From contig NC_048550.1 of NCBI RefSeq assembly GCF_902806685.2, positions 5,375,383-5,439,382 of the forward strand: a DNA stretch of 64,000 nt, read 5' to 3'. Made by a program: the position numbers and the translations under genes. Positions 48,501 to 62,100 of the stretch are shown piece by piece (positions within the stretch are counted from its first letter, which is position 1; the number at the start of each line of letters is the position of its first letter). The notes below the pieces were generated by a model. That model saw only the letters and a program-made list of their open reading frames with translations. It did no database searches and had not been told where the DNA came from. This DNA comes from Maniola hyperantus. Its lineage: Eukaryota > Arthropoda > Insecta > Lepidoptera > Nymphalidae.

Positions 48501-48983
48501 ACCTTTCCTTATCCTGGTCAGCTGCATTTAAGTATTGCTGTTTCTCTTCGCCTGGAAGTTTACTCCATTCACTGGCTAACTGCCTTGTCAACTCTGCAAA
48601 CCCAAGTTCTGGCTGTTCAGCACGTAACTGATCACGTCGTTCATTGAGAAATCGTACGTAGCCTATTAACAAATTATAACAAGGCTGTAAAAATGTTGAG
48701 AAGCAAATTTAGTAAAAAAGTTAAAGAATAATTTACCGGTGAGTGGTTGGCGTGGAGCAGTTACATCACGCGGTGTTTTGGGTTTTCGTTTCTTAGGCTT
48801 TTTTGGAGAAGGTTTTTGAATATCCTTTGAGTTTAAAGGCTGAGGGCCGGCATCAGCTTCATTTCCATTTACAGAAGAGGCTGGTGCTGCTGCATTAGTT
48901 TCTTGGTCTGCATTCGTAGACTTTGCAGGTTCTTCATTTGGGACTGTTTGCACTTCATTAGTTTGAGCAGTTTCTATTTCCAT
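45537..48983 (-). CDS. HMG20A: HMG20A/HMG20B-type HMG-box protein, complete
   Basis: Seven exons join in phase: 48737-48983 (ATG at 48983), 48503-48662, 48097-48239, 47568-47689, 46559-46681, 45974-46139 and 45537-45676 (stop), 366 aa. The family works with LSD1/CoREST in chromatin repression and neuronal gene control. A polar N-terminus ends in a basic KKPKKRKPKTPRD patch, followed by the HMG box (about 78-146: PLTGYVRFLNERRDQ, EWSKLPGEEKQQYL, DKERYIKEWAEY). An Ala/Pro-rich spacer leads to DIPIFTDQFLQHNK and ELRQLRKAN, the family signature before a coiled coil (about 225-310). Insects often have one gene for the vertebrate HMG20A/B pair, so the A label is a choice. Exon 6 is GC- and Ala-rich. 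It is head-to-head with exportin-6. Confidence 0.9.
46245..46545. repeat. Degenerate Metulj/RTE-like repeats
   Basis: 46245-46390 is a worn plus-strand copy (CATCTGCATGGATTTAGGTT). 46430-46545 is a partial reverse copy of the TGACTGA subtype (CCCCTAAGGGGGAAAATAGG). HMG20 intron 5. Confidence 0.6.
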
Positions 48984-50130
48984 GATATCTTTATTCAAGT
49001 TGGATTATACCTACTAGAAATTGCTTGAAATACACGAGGAAAGGAAACACAGAGTACATTGAATATAGGGGTAAAAGGAAAAATGTTAAAAGTACTCTGT
49101 GAAGGAAAACAACTCAAGCAAAACTCAAGTAGATTTAAAAAAAAAATCAATTTGCTTCTTTGCTTTGGACCAAAGAGTATAATATATACAGGCTTTGACA
49201 TCGGATTTGTTTGTAACTTTCGGATTTCCATTGAGAATATAAACTATAAGATACCCTACACACGATGATTTTATGTTTGTTGGGGTAGGTTAGACAGGAT
49301 TGGGATCCAACAAGTAGCCAACAACAATAAAGTTAGCAGCATTGCTATTATTGTTTGTTTGTGGCTTTTTGTCTGAGCTTTTTGTTATGCCCGCCCGGCG
49401 CCCATACTCATGCTATGCTCATGCCTATGCCTAGTAATGCCACACAGCACAATTTACTTCGCCAAAGATGCGTTGTTTGCGTGGTTGTTTGGTAGAAAAC
49501 CATAGAGATATATAGAAAACACACGAGAAAACACAAAAACACCGTCACAAAATTCAATGTTGACTCTATTTCTGTTAGTTGACTGCACAGATATGCCCAG
49601 ATTTGCAACTAGCGTGGCCCCAGTCCCTCTCGCTCAAGCAGATTTTCTTACTTGTGAAATGTCATTCCTTCTACACTTCACGTTGTTTGTCAAATACTCA
49701 CGTACAAATACATTTTGACAAACAAAACAAAGTGGCCACGGTGATAAGGACAAAATATAATCATTTTGTCACGTTCTAAATAAGAGCCTAAATGCATTTA
49801 GCTATCTCGCTCTAACAGTAAGAGTCACAATTTAGGGCTACTTCTAGCAGTCCCTATGAGCAGTCCTTGTTCTGAGGTTGACTGACTTTAATCACGTTTG
49901 ATAGAAGTGTCAACATGACAGTGACCTCTTATGTGATGACAATAATTGTGAAGAAAAAAGAGATCCAAAAAAAATAGAGATATAACCAAAAAATTAAAAA
50001 TCTTTTATGAACCAAACCGATTTTATTATGAAATAAACGATACTTGTAATCAACTGATAAAAGTATCAAATACTATTGCAATAAAACACGGGTTTCTGTC
50101 ATTATGTAAATTTTCATTATAGTTATAATC
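48984..50130. promoter_or_regulatory. Shared upstream region of HMG20 and XPO6
   Basis: About 1.15 kb between divergent starts. A 10-bp inverted repeat CACAGAGTAC / GTACTCTGTG lies at about 49049-49101, like a phrase near 33895-33990. I recognise no core promoter motifs and no gene. Confidence 0.45.
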
Positions 50131-53100
50131 ATGGTAAGTGTAATGTTCTGTAAAAAGTTATCGTCAGAAGTTACAGCATAGCTTATTTTAAAAAAGTGCA
50201 ACAATTATTGCAAATTTTATGTTTAATTGTTTATGCAGTATAGTTTCGTAAGTCGTAACGGTCGTGCTTGTTCACAGTCCGACTTCGAAATACATGAGGC
50301 GTTGGCCTCATTAGAGATGCTAATGTCGGAGTTCTTTTCACCCACTACAAATAATTTTAGAAAAAGAGAAATTGAAAATATGCTAGAGAATTTTTCAAAC
50401 AATCGCGATTCGTGGAAGCATTGTTTGTTATTTCTCCAAAAATCAGAGAATCAATATGTTTTAATGTTTATACTCACTACACTAGAGGTAAGCTCAACGG
50501 CATTAAAGTAAATTAAGGATATTAATGGTTAAGTAAACATCATCCCTTTTCATCATCATCACTGCACAGAATAAAGTTTGGTGCCTGTCTGTCTGACAGA
50601 TCAGTTTTAAAGACATCTCAAAAAGTGTAAAACTGTTAAATGAGAGATTAAGTATTGGCTCCTTTACATTATGTATAGTGTGAATATTGTGAATTCTATT
50701 TCTATTAATATTTGATTTCAAAACTACATAATTTATTTGTTTCAAATGCATTCTATTGTAAGCAACAGTGCACAAAGCTAGCTATTTTTTTTTCAGAAAA
50801 TAATAAATAGGCAATGGGTTAGTCTATCAGATAGTGAAAAAACAGAAATACGGTTGAATTTGATGAATGAATTGATGACAAAACATGAAACAATGTTGTA
50901 TTTCATTAGGAACAAGTTAGCAGCACTGCTAGTTTCCATTGCTCGCTATGATTGGCCACATTTGTATCCTGACTTTTTCAGCAATATTGTAGAGGTGAGA
51001 ATGAAAGATATCTGTAAGTATACAATCTATACTAATATTATGAATAGGTAAAGTTTGTAAGTTTGTTTTAATGAAGTAATCTCTGGAACTATTGAACCAA
51101 TTTTGAATTTTTTTTCACCAGTAGATAGCTATATTATTCCTGGGTGACATAGGCTATATTTTATTTTCAAAAAAAATTTGAGACCTATCTATTATTATAT
51201 TCAATACCAATAAGCGCGAACGAAGCAAGCGCGATATTTTTTATTATTTATACAGACAATATTCTCAGAAAAAAAATTAAGGACATCCTAAAATAGTAGA
51301 AATCAATTTATACTCAACTAGCTGATGCCCGCGACTTCGTCCGCGTGGAATTAGGTATTTTAAAAATCCCGTAGGAACTCTTTGATTTTCCGGGATAAAA
51401 AGTAGCCTGTGTCATTCTTCAGGTCTTTATCTATACTCATCAAAAAATCACGTCAATCCGTTGCACCGTAGCAACGTGATTGAAGTACAAACCAACAATC
51501 ACACTTTCACATTAATAATAAGGGTACTGATTACTTTTATTTGATGGTATGTGTACTTAATCCACGTTTTTCCTCAGTTACTGAAATGTGAGGGTCACCA
51601 GTGCATAGTTGGGTTGGTGTTAGCTCAAGCAGCCAGTGAAGAGTTAGGTGCAGCTCGTGATACGGGTGTGTTACTGCTGTCAACAAGGAGGAGTCAACTT
51701 GAACGACTTATGCTTAAAGGGATGCCTCAGATGCTAGCAGCACTTAGTGGTAAGCTTTTAAAAACAATTGATGGATGTGCTTTTAGAGAATTTAAATTTG
51801 TCAGTTTTTTATGTCATGAAATTTACATCTATCTATATATATAAAAGGAAAAGGTGACTGACTGACTGATCTATCAACGTACAACTCAAACTACTGGACG
51901 GATCTGGCTGAAATTTGGCATGCGGATAGCTATTATAACGTAGGCATCCGCTAAGAAAGGATTTTTGAAAATTCAAGCCCTAAGGGTGTCAAATAGGGGT
52001 TTGAAATGTGTGTAGTCCATGCGGATGAAGTCGCGGGCATCAGCTAGTTACAAAATAAGAAAGATTCAGCCCACAGTTCAGCATGCTGGCCTTAGTAGAA
52101 CTTCACATACCTTCTTTCTTGACTTTTTCCTGTCCATGTTTTCGTTTATGGATTTTACAACCCTTTAAATATAACAAATCATCTGTCAGTGTAATTGGAA
52201 TAGCTTGTGATATAACATTGCAGCCATACTGGAGAGGAATGCTCAAAAGGAAGGCCAGTCCAACCCTCCTCCATCCCCTACCCGAGGATTGCCTCAAACA
52301 TCGGCTTTACCCGATCTACTGGCCAATGCGCATGATGTACATTCAGCAGACAAGTAAGTACATTTCACACCACGAAAATTGAAAAAGCTGACATGTTTTG
52401 CACAGCAGCCTCTGGATTGTGTAAGAAAAACGTATTCATCGTAATCGGTAGCAAATTCTGCTCCTAGATTGGCTGTGAAAAAATATGAACAATCGACTTC
52501 AATCATAGGGCAGAATTTGATGTCGATTACGATTACGCTGAATACGTTTTTCTTACACAATCAATCGGGGGGGCTTGTTTTATATTTATCATCATCACCG
52601 TCAACCGATAGACGTCCACAGCTGGACATAAGTTTCTTGTAGGGACTTCTTTACTCATGTTAGGTCATTAACGAAATGCTATAATTATTTCGCAACTGTA
52701 TTTTTAACTATGCACTTTATTTTTAGAGCCTTAAATATGGAAATAGTAGTGAAGTGCCTTACTACACTGCAGCACTTGTTTCTCTGGTTGCCGCTCTCAT
52801 CTCATGTCCCGCCATCACTTGTTACCACAGTTTTTTATTGGGGCAGTGTTGCCACGCAATCACAGGTGAGCCTTTAAACAATGTCACATATTACTACAAG
52901 TAAGTCCGTCCGTCCATCTGTCAGCAAGCTGTACCTTATGCACTGTAATAGGTAAAGGTAGAGTTGAAGTTTTCACATTTTGTGTTTATAATATAAATAT
53001 GAAGGCAAAGCCTTGATAATATGATGATGACAATTAAACAGATAAGTCAGGATTACAACTTTATAGAGTAGCCGACCCTTCGTGGGCGCACTAACAACAT

Positions 53101-56100
53101 CCTCGCACTATGAAAGACAACACAAACTACCCTCAACTACAACTATAGCAGCAACCCTCATTAATTATGAGTCATGACACCAACGTCTTCAATGAGACTA
53201 GACAACGCTAGCTAACCCTACCTAAGTCGCCTCCACATCACTCCTTATAGCGACTCTTGGACCAACCATTTAACTTAGCTACTACAACCTAACCTAACCT
53301 TAACCAACAATAACCACGTTAGGTAACAATAACAATAATTCTAAAACCTACAGTGCGGCACACAGTATCTACTGAGAAGTGCCTCTGGCAAGAGCCAGAC
53401 AAATAATGACTTGTTTCGTACAGCGCGTCCGATTTTACAGTCTCACAACACCGGGAGGACGATGACGTGTGTTCAATGAGCAAATTGTTTACAACTTAAA
53501 GACGGCGCTGCCGTCAAATGCACACTGAAAATTTCAACTCTACTATAGTATCAGTAGATTATTCTCCTTTAGCGTCTTAGCTCAGGTTAATGACAATGCG
53601 TGCACGAAATAAATAAAGCGGGCTTAATGTAATAATTGACAAACTTTGTCAATTCGCTATTGACGTGACTTTTCACATGCTATCTGTGAACCAGTCCATC
53701 TTCACTATGTCATGTTCGTGCAGTGATGTTAGGCACCCTGCACACAGAGCGCGGAGGCAGCGCTGGCCGGGCTGGGCGGCGTGTGCGAGCTGCTATACCG
53801 GCGGTACGCGCCACCGTCGTCAGCCGCCACGGCGCTACGCCTGCAGCACTGCGCGCTGCGCCTGTTGCGCCACCTCACGCAGCATCCGCAGCATATGCAG
53901 CGCGCGCACCAAGAGTGAGTGCTTCGCTCATTGTATTGCGACCCTCGTTTCTGTTTGATAATATATATAAAAAATCGGGGTGCGTAGACCTCGTTTCATA
54001 CTCCTACCGATAGAAATGTGAGTATGTACACACATAATTTCGATTTACAGAGACAGCAAAGTTTACATATTGCTTCTCCAAGATATAAAGTTTACTAAAT
54101 TTGTAGTTCGAGCATGATATGTATGGATAGCAATGTATTGCTGGGTATATAAGTAAATAATGTTTATTTTCAGTTATCTAAATAAGCTGGCCGAGTTCCT
54201 AAAGTTGTTTGTATCCCTGCATTTCAAGAGGTTAGAAGCAGAGCCTGAGTTTGATGCTATAGATTTCTTGTCATACTTATTCCAGTACACATTCCAGGTA
54301 AATATTCAACAATATAATTATATAAAAAATACAAAAACAATCCATACTATAATATATACTATTATACTATACTATAATATTATAAATGCGAAGGTGTCTG
54401 TCTGTCTGCTAGAGTTTCACTACCCAACAATTTAACCGATTTTGATGAAAGTTGGTACCGAGTTAGCTTACATCCCAGGGAAGGATATGGGCTACTTTTT
54501 ATCCCGGAATATTAGAGAGTTCCCACGGGATTAAAAAAACCTAAATCTACGCGGACAAAGTCGCGGTCATTATCTATTAAAAAATAACCGAGGGAAAAGG
54601 GTTGGATTATCCTTAACTACACAGATCTAAATATTTAGCTAGGATTGCCAGTTCTTGATCTTGCAACATTTTCAAATTTGTATATTTGCTCAAAACACTT
54701 TATGTAACAAAATGATTGAAAATAAATGTTTTATTATTATTTTTTAGGTGCCAACATGTTCTACATTTGTAAGTTGCTTAGATATATGGATACAGTTATT
54801 GACGTATTAAAACCTGAAGACACTCCTAAGTAAGTTGAGGTTTCTTGTTTTCGACTTTTCAAATATTGCTAGCAAGGATATTGTAAAACTCCCAGATAGG
54901 CAATGTTCATGGTACAATCGTATTTTAAAAGTGAAGACATTTGTGTTCACTTTTAAAATACGAAAACGCGCTAGCATGCGAATTTTCACATGCTTGCGCG
55001 TGCGCGTAGCGGCACAGATTATCTACATAGATAATCGCGTGTCATTTACGAACCTTTGTGTAAATGTACACGAAAGCAAATAAATAAATCTAATCTAATA
55101 TTATTTAAAACGACACCTACGAGCATGTTTCAAAATATTATGGTGATCCGTTACCAGTCTGTAGAAGTTGCGATTGCCAGCATGAAATATTATTACAAAT
55201 ATTATAACTAGCTGACCCTGCGAACTTCGTTCCGCCTAACAGTCGATTCAAATTTTTTAATTTTTTTTAAAATCCCACGATTAGGACTTCAGTACTTTGC
55301 AGCATCAGGATTGAGGAGTAGGAGCCGAAGTTCAATGATGTAGCCTATGCTTGGTACCTAAAATTATTTTGCATCATCCGCAGTCCCTGAAACATTATAG
55401 TTTAGGAGTGCTGTACCCTACATCATCAGGGTTGAGGAGTTGAGACTTGAAGTCTGAGAATAAAGTCGTTGCTTGGTACCTACAATATGAATTCACTATG
55501 AACACTTCCTGAATCTTGATAACTCAGGCGGGCAGTAACCCTGCAGCATCAGGATTAAGGAGTTGAATCCAGAATTTTTTATGTGACCACCACGAAAACT
55601 TTTTTTGTTGATTTAAAAAAAAAATTGCAAATCGGTCCAGAAACCTCGAAAAAATCGATGTAGAAAAAAAGAACCACCTCCTTTTTGACAGTCGGTTAAA
55701 AACCGATGACCTTGAAATATTTACGGAACAATCTTTAAAATATCCCCTTTCTAACAAAAAAAGAATGAATGAAATCGGACTACGCGTTAATGAATTACAA
55801 CTCAGTATACATTTTAACTTTCATCCCCATGAAACCATGCTGAATTACGGGATAAAAAGTATCCTATATTCTTCCTCATAGTATGACCTCAAATCGTACC
55901 AAGTTTCATTGGAATCCATTCAGTAGTTTCAGCGTGATGCGCGGCCGTGATACAGACAGACAGACAGACAGACAGACAAAAATGAAAAAAATTACAGTTT
56001 TGGGTTCAGTATCGATTATAGAGTGCCCTCGAAAAAAATTTTTCAAAATATCTTCAATGTACAGAATTTGACCTGTTACAGTTTTATTATAAGTATTGAT

Positions 56101-59100
56101 GCGAAAGTTTTACTGTTTGTTGGCTTATTGGTTTTTTAGTTTGTCCTTCAATCACGCCGTAATAGAGCAATGGATTAACGTGAGTACAGCCGGGACAGAT
56201 AAGATAAGATTTATTTATTTGCTTTCATGTACATTTACATTAATTGATGGTGGGTGCTTAAAGCTAAGATATTATTTATAATGGAAATCACTCACGGTAG
56301 TTTAAACGCCAAAAGAGCAATGGATGATTTTTTTTACGAATATAGTTACAAACTTAGGAGAGTAACATAGGCTACTTTTTATCCCGGAAAATCAAAGAGT
56401 TTCCACGGGATTTCAAAAGACTTAATCCACGAAACAAAGCCGCGAACATCAGCTAGTTAAAAATAAAAATATCTACGCTTTTAGTGAAATATCTCAATAT
56501 AATATTTGTTTACTATAATTTTAAGGACTTTTTACACATATTTTTCACCATTAATAATAATATAATAAGCATAATATTATAAGTGTTTGTAAAGTTATTT
56601 AATTTGGTAGGTATTGGGAAGCCCTTCAGGCGCTGGTGAGTGGCGTGTTGAACAAGATACAGTTTCAACACAACAAAGCTCAATTGCAACATCTTGACAA
56701 CGATGTGTGCGATGATGATGTAAGTAGCATATAGAGCATATAAATGAGAAAGGACTCGCCATATTTGCTCTTTAATTGTCATAAATCAAAAGTACGATTT
56801 TAGTCCTTAATCTAATGGTAAACCGTACTTTTACCATGACAGTTGCCACAAAGCAATCACCATTTATGGCGAGTGCTTTCTCAAAATTTATGCATTATGG
56901 AAGTTATTCTAAGGGTGCCTGTCCATTGATCGGAGTGTTTTGCCCAATAGGATTGTTGAAATATGATTTTGTTGAAACTTTATGAGTAGTGTGATTGATT
57001 TGTTCAATTACGCGTCTCCGCTCCCCAAAATTTTTAGTGGACGTTTTAGTAAAACTAAGATCCAAAAACTCTCTTTATGTTGAAGAAATATGTTTGATTG
57101 CAGGGAGAAACTGAGTGGCAAAAGTTCCTAAAACACTGTATAGAATGTATTGCGCGAGTGGCGGATTTGGCGCCGCTGGACGTGTTCACTGCTGTGGTAA
57201 GTTGCACAAATTATAATATTTTTATATTAATTAGGAGTAAATTCGTCAAAAAGTTCCAGCCAATCCAATCCATCCATCCACTGCCTGTATCCGTCCACTG
57301 CTGGATATAGTCCTTTTCAAGAGCGTGCCACCAAACACGGTCCAGCACATCAGCAAAGTTAACTTGAGATCCGAGCGGAATGCGCCCTTCCTAATCAATT
57401 AGTTTGCTTTTTTAAAATCCGTTCTAACTAATATTATAATTATGAAAATGTGTCTGTCTGCTAGCTTTTCACGGCTCACCCGGGTAACTGATTTTAACGT
57501 TTAGTACAGAGATAGCTACACATCCCAAGGAAGGATATAGCAAGGACATTTTACCCCAAAAAGTCAAATGTCATAGATGGAACGGTGGCAATGCTTGGCG
57601 GGCGTGCACGCGCGCGCGTCCGGGCGGGGCGGCGCCGCGGGCGAGGCGGATCGTCTGCTCGCCGCGCTGCTGGACCTGGCCACGTTGACGCGGGTTCTGG
57701 GCCGCCTCGCACCATCTTTACTTGCGGGTAAGCTCTCCTTGGACTCTGTTCACGCGGACATGCACGTGCGCGACATAGCCACTGACAGCGAGAGATGAAA
57801 GATATACGAATACTATTAGATGCATGATGGCAATTTGTTAACTCAGTTTATGATTTTAACTGACATTTCTTGTTTTTCCCGTGTAATTTTCAAACGCGTG
57901 TTCCCCAACAGAGCCGGAGCATGGCAGTACAGACAACGCGGGCGCGGCGGCGAGCGCTGGCGGCACTGGGCGCGGCTGTGCGGCCGGCGCGGCGCTGATC
58001 GAGCGCTGCGCGAGCGCGCTGGCGGGCGCCGCGCTGACGCGTCCGCACCGTTCGCACCCGTCCCCTGCGCTGGCCCGCGCTCATGTTATACTGTGAGCTT
58101 AGCCTTTGTCAAACAGAATGCGTACACTTAGCGCGCGTCGAGAGATAATAGCATCGCATACTAGTGCCACACTATAGCATTCCTTTGTGTTGTACTATTT
58201 GAGTTTAAACCTGTCACATAGCGTGCGTGCTGCGACTCTTGACGCGCGCTTTGTACGCGTTCTGTATTAGAAGGCCTTTATTTTTTAAGTATAACTTATT
58301 TAGACGCGACTTGAGAAAGTGCGCGACAAATAACGAATTTCTGATAATATGGGTAACGAGGTGAATGTACATACAGGCACGCGGAAATGTTCGCATGTAT
58401 GGGTGCTTGGTGCTGCTACGCGAGCGAGTGCAGCGTGCCGCTTCACACTATGGAGAGCCTCTTCAGCTCCGCGCTGCCCTTCCTCGTGCCGCACGATGTG
58501 CCGGTAATTTTCTTTTTGTATAAATATTTTAGACTGCCCGGCTTCGTTGGCGAAAACATAAATCCCTTATAATTTTAAATACACATCAAAAATTGCGAAC
58601 CGGCAGGAATCGAACCCGCGTCTCCTGGGATCGCGCCCGACGCTCTAACCACTAAGCTACAGCCCGCTTACTGCCAGTGACGAAATTTGTGATGTGTATG
58701 CTCACTCGGTACTGAATTCCTGCCGGTTCGCAACTTTTGATGTGTATTTAAAATTATTTGGAAATTTCCTTCAAGTGTAGGTGAAACACTATAAAAATTA
58801 TAAAATATAAATCCCTTATTCTTGTCTACATAGTAAAGGCAACATCTGTGCTTCAGCTCTCTACGTCCAAGGGTTTGGGCTGAGTGTTGATGAGTCAGCC
58901 AGCGAGTCAAGACTTTTCACTTAGTGACTTGGATATGGTTCGTTAGCGCAAGTCACTGAAGTTATATAGATGCGATATATAGATGCTGCCATAATGGGAA
59001 TCCACAGGCAAAACTTATTGCCACAAAAGGTCAATAATATGTCAAATTAAAATCAACAATTGTTTCTTTTGTTTTATTGCTAGCTTTGCTAACAATTGTT

Positions 59101-62100
59101 GATATCAATACACATTTGTACACGATTGTTTCGTGAAGTATGTATGTATTTAAAGATGTATGATACCTGGAAGCTTGTACAATAAAATTATGGGGTTTTA
59201 CAGCTCAGTACAAAATGTACTCTGTGGCTCAGTATAGCTGGTTCCACAGATGATATACTACCTCTATGGCCGGTTCGCTAATGCGCCACCTGTTGGGATA
59301 AATTAGCAGTGTGGATTAACATTAAAATATGATAAAAATGTTTCAGGAGCCATCTCTTCTGTGTCACGCAGCGGCGCACTTGCTGCTCAGTTTGTCGAAG
59401 AATGTCAAGTACACCAACGATCTGATGGTCATGCTAGGCGATCTCTACAATCACGCTCAACGCTCTCTACATTATTTGGAACCAAAGGTAAGTTTACTCT
59501 AAGGTATCATGTAATAACTTCAATTATGTAGATTTAGACTCAAATGTAATAATTTAGTATTTTTCCATTTTGAATCTTCTTCTTCTTCTTCTTCTAAATA
59601 TATAAAAGGATTGACTGACTGACTGATCTATCAACGCACAGCTAAAACTACTGGACGGATCGGGCTGGGCATGCAGATAGCTATTATGACGTAGGCATCC
59701 GCTAAGAAAGGATTTTTGAAAATTCAACCCCTAAGGGGGTGAAATAGGGGTTTGAAATTTGTGTAGTTCACGTGGACGAAGTCGCGAGCATAAGCTAGTT
59801 TCTCATATAGTTTCGATCATCCTAATCCTAATATCCTAATCCTACTATAATATTATAAATGTGAAAGTGCGGATGTTTGTTACTCAATCACGCAAAACGG
59901 TTGAACGGATTTGGATGAAATTTGGAATGGAGATAGATTATACCCTGGATTAACACATAGGCTACTTTTTATCCCGGAAAATCAAAGAGTTCCCGCGGGA
60001 TTTTGAAAAATGTAATTCCACGCGGACGAAGTCGCGGGCATCAGCTAGTAATATTGTAAATGTGAAAGTGTGTATGTTTGTTACTCAATCACGCGAAAAC
60101 GGCTCTACGGATTTGGATGAAATTTGGAATGCAGATAGATTATACCCTGGATTAACACATTTTATCCCGGAAAATCAAATAGTTTTCAGGGAATAGTTAA
60201 TAGGGATTTCACACTACATTCCCTTTTCCACGTGGACGAAGTTGCGGCTATCATCTGTTTGGTACAAAGAAAAAGCTTGCATCCTGTATACATAAATATA
60301 GGCTACTTTTATAACGGCAAATCGAAAAAAATTGGTATTTTTATAAACCTAATTCCATGTGGACTAAGTTACAGTATCATCTGTTCGGTACAGAGATATA
60401 GCGATGCTTCCGTATCGGGGAATCTACTTTATATCACGGAAAATCGAGGAGGTCCCTTGGGTTTTATAAAAAACCTTAATCCACGCGGATGAAGTCGCAG
60501 GCATTACGTGTATAATAAAATGTCACGATGCAGACTGCTGGCGTGGTGCGCGAGGCGCTGGTGGCGCTGGTGCTGGCGCGCGGGGTGGGCGGTGTGGGTG
60601 GCGCGCAGGACGCGGCGCGCGCGCTGCTGGGCGCGTGGGCAGGTGCGCTGGCGGCCGCGGGGCCGGCGCACGCGCTGCCGCCGCTCACCGCGCTGCTGCA
60701 TGCCTTTGCTGACGCGCCCACCGCCGCCAAGAAGGTAAGGTCTTGTAGTAGTGTATGCTTAATTATAACAATAGTATCAAAAGGGTCTAGCTAACAAGAT
60801 TACGTGTTCGAATTCTCACCTGTATACATAACGAACCTGCAACAATGGTCTCGTTTAGGGACACTTGTGGCGTTGCGCTACGCGTGTTACATCGTGGCGC
60901 AGCGCACCTTGCGGGTTTTCAGTCAATTGAGGAACGGGCAGTAGTGCCCGCTGCGGCACCCCTGCAGCACAGGACCAACCTTGCAGCACAGGATCAACCC
61001 AGCAGCACAGGATCAACCCTGCAGCACAACCACCCTAACCATTTTTTTTATAGCACACCTTAACTTCTTCTTCATGTGCCTCCTCTTCTTCTACATTACT
61101 GAAAGTCAGGAGGTAATCCATGGTTAGATGGAATAGTTCTCGGACTGTTTCATTCCAATCCAGTGTTTTGTTTCGTAGCCCATGACTTCTTCCGTCTTTC
61201 CACCCATCTTCTCTTATCTAGCGTACTTGTGTAATTTAAGTCCATATCTGTGACGCATACGCAAATATATATTTGAAGGTTTATTTCGTTGCCTTTAAGA
61301 TAATAGCTGAGGGCATATGCAGCGCAGCGGAGAGCGCTCTGCGCATGCTGTGCGAGCCGACGTGCGGCGCGGACGCCGAGATCACGGACTTCTTCCTGGC
61401 TCTCTTCACAGCACTACTGCCACAGCTCGGAAACTTCGCATATACCGCTATTGATGTGTTCCTTGAAGTAGCACAAAGGTACGCAACGGAAGCCTAGTCC
61501 GGTTTTAAGTGTGATGTCCATTTTGTAATCCAAAATTTTTGCCATTTTTAAAATTCGTCTGACGTATTTTTTGGGTGCTGATTGCAGAAATCATGCTAAT
61601 TTCAAATCCAAGATGGCCGACGTGTTTCTTAAATGCATAATATGAGTGTCATGTTCTGGGAATTTCTCAGAGTGCTGATTATGAAAAAGTTTCCCGTTTG
61701 CCTATTATTAGATGTGAGGTCTTAGTTCGGGGTGACTAGTTATATTTTAGGTCTCGTATCATGTCTCCATCGGCATCCAAATGCAGGACTCGAAACGTTC
61801 GTTTTCTTTCATCAGAGGCTCGGGCGACGGCGAGGGTAGTTTGGAGCGCTTAGTGGAGTGCGTGCGTTTGGGCGTAGAGGCGGGCGGAGGCGGCGTACGC
61901 GTCCACGCAGTGCTGGACCTGTTACACTCGCACGTGTTACCGCGAGCAGATCCCGCCTCGCCCACACTGGCACGCGCGGCGCACAGACTGCTGGCAAGGT
62001 AATATTGTGTTGAGGTAAAGGTTTAAAAGGGCAAGAACGCAGAGCCGTAAAGTCGGTTAGTAAAAATGTGTTGCGGTTCGGGAAGGTAGTTTGTAGTGTT

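Noticed and set aside
50233..50487. Start of XPO6 at ATG 50233 without the first intron
   Set aside because: The extra residues before SDFEIHE have no counterpart in the family, and TTCACAG at 50271-50277 is a good acceptor paired with ATG|GTAAGT at 50131.
53288..53305. CCTAACCTAACCTTAACC, resembling the insect telomere repeat
   Set aside because: Only about two and a half units, in an intron; too short to call an interstitial telomere.
58595..58669. Functional tRNA gene
   Set aside because: The cloverleaf folds, but U33 is replaced by G, the anticodon stem has a mismatch, and the sequence is embedded in inverted repeats.
60508..60794. Several open frames on both strands over 60508-60794
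   Set aside because: High GC opens all frames; only the plus-strand frame TAGVVREALVAL joins the neighbouring XPO6 exons in phase.
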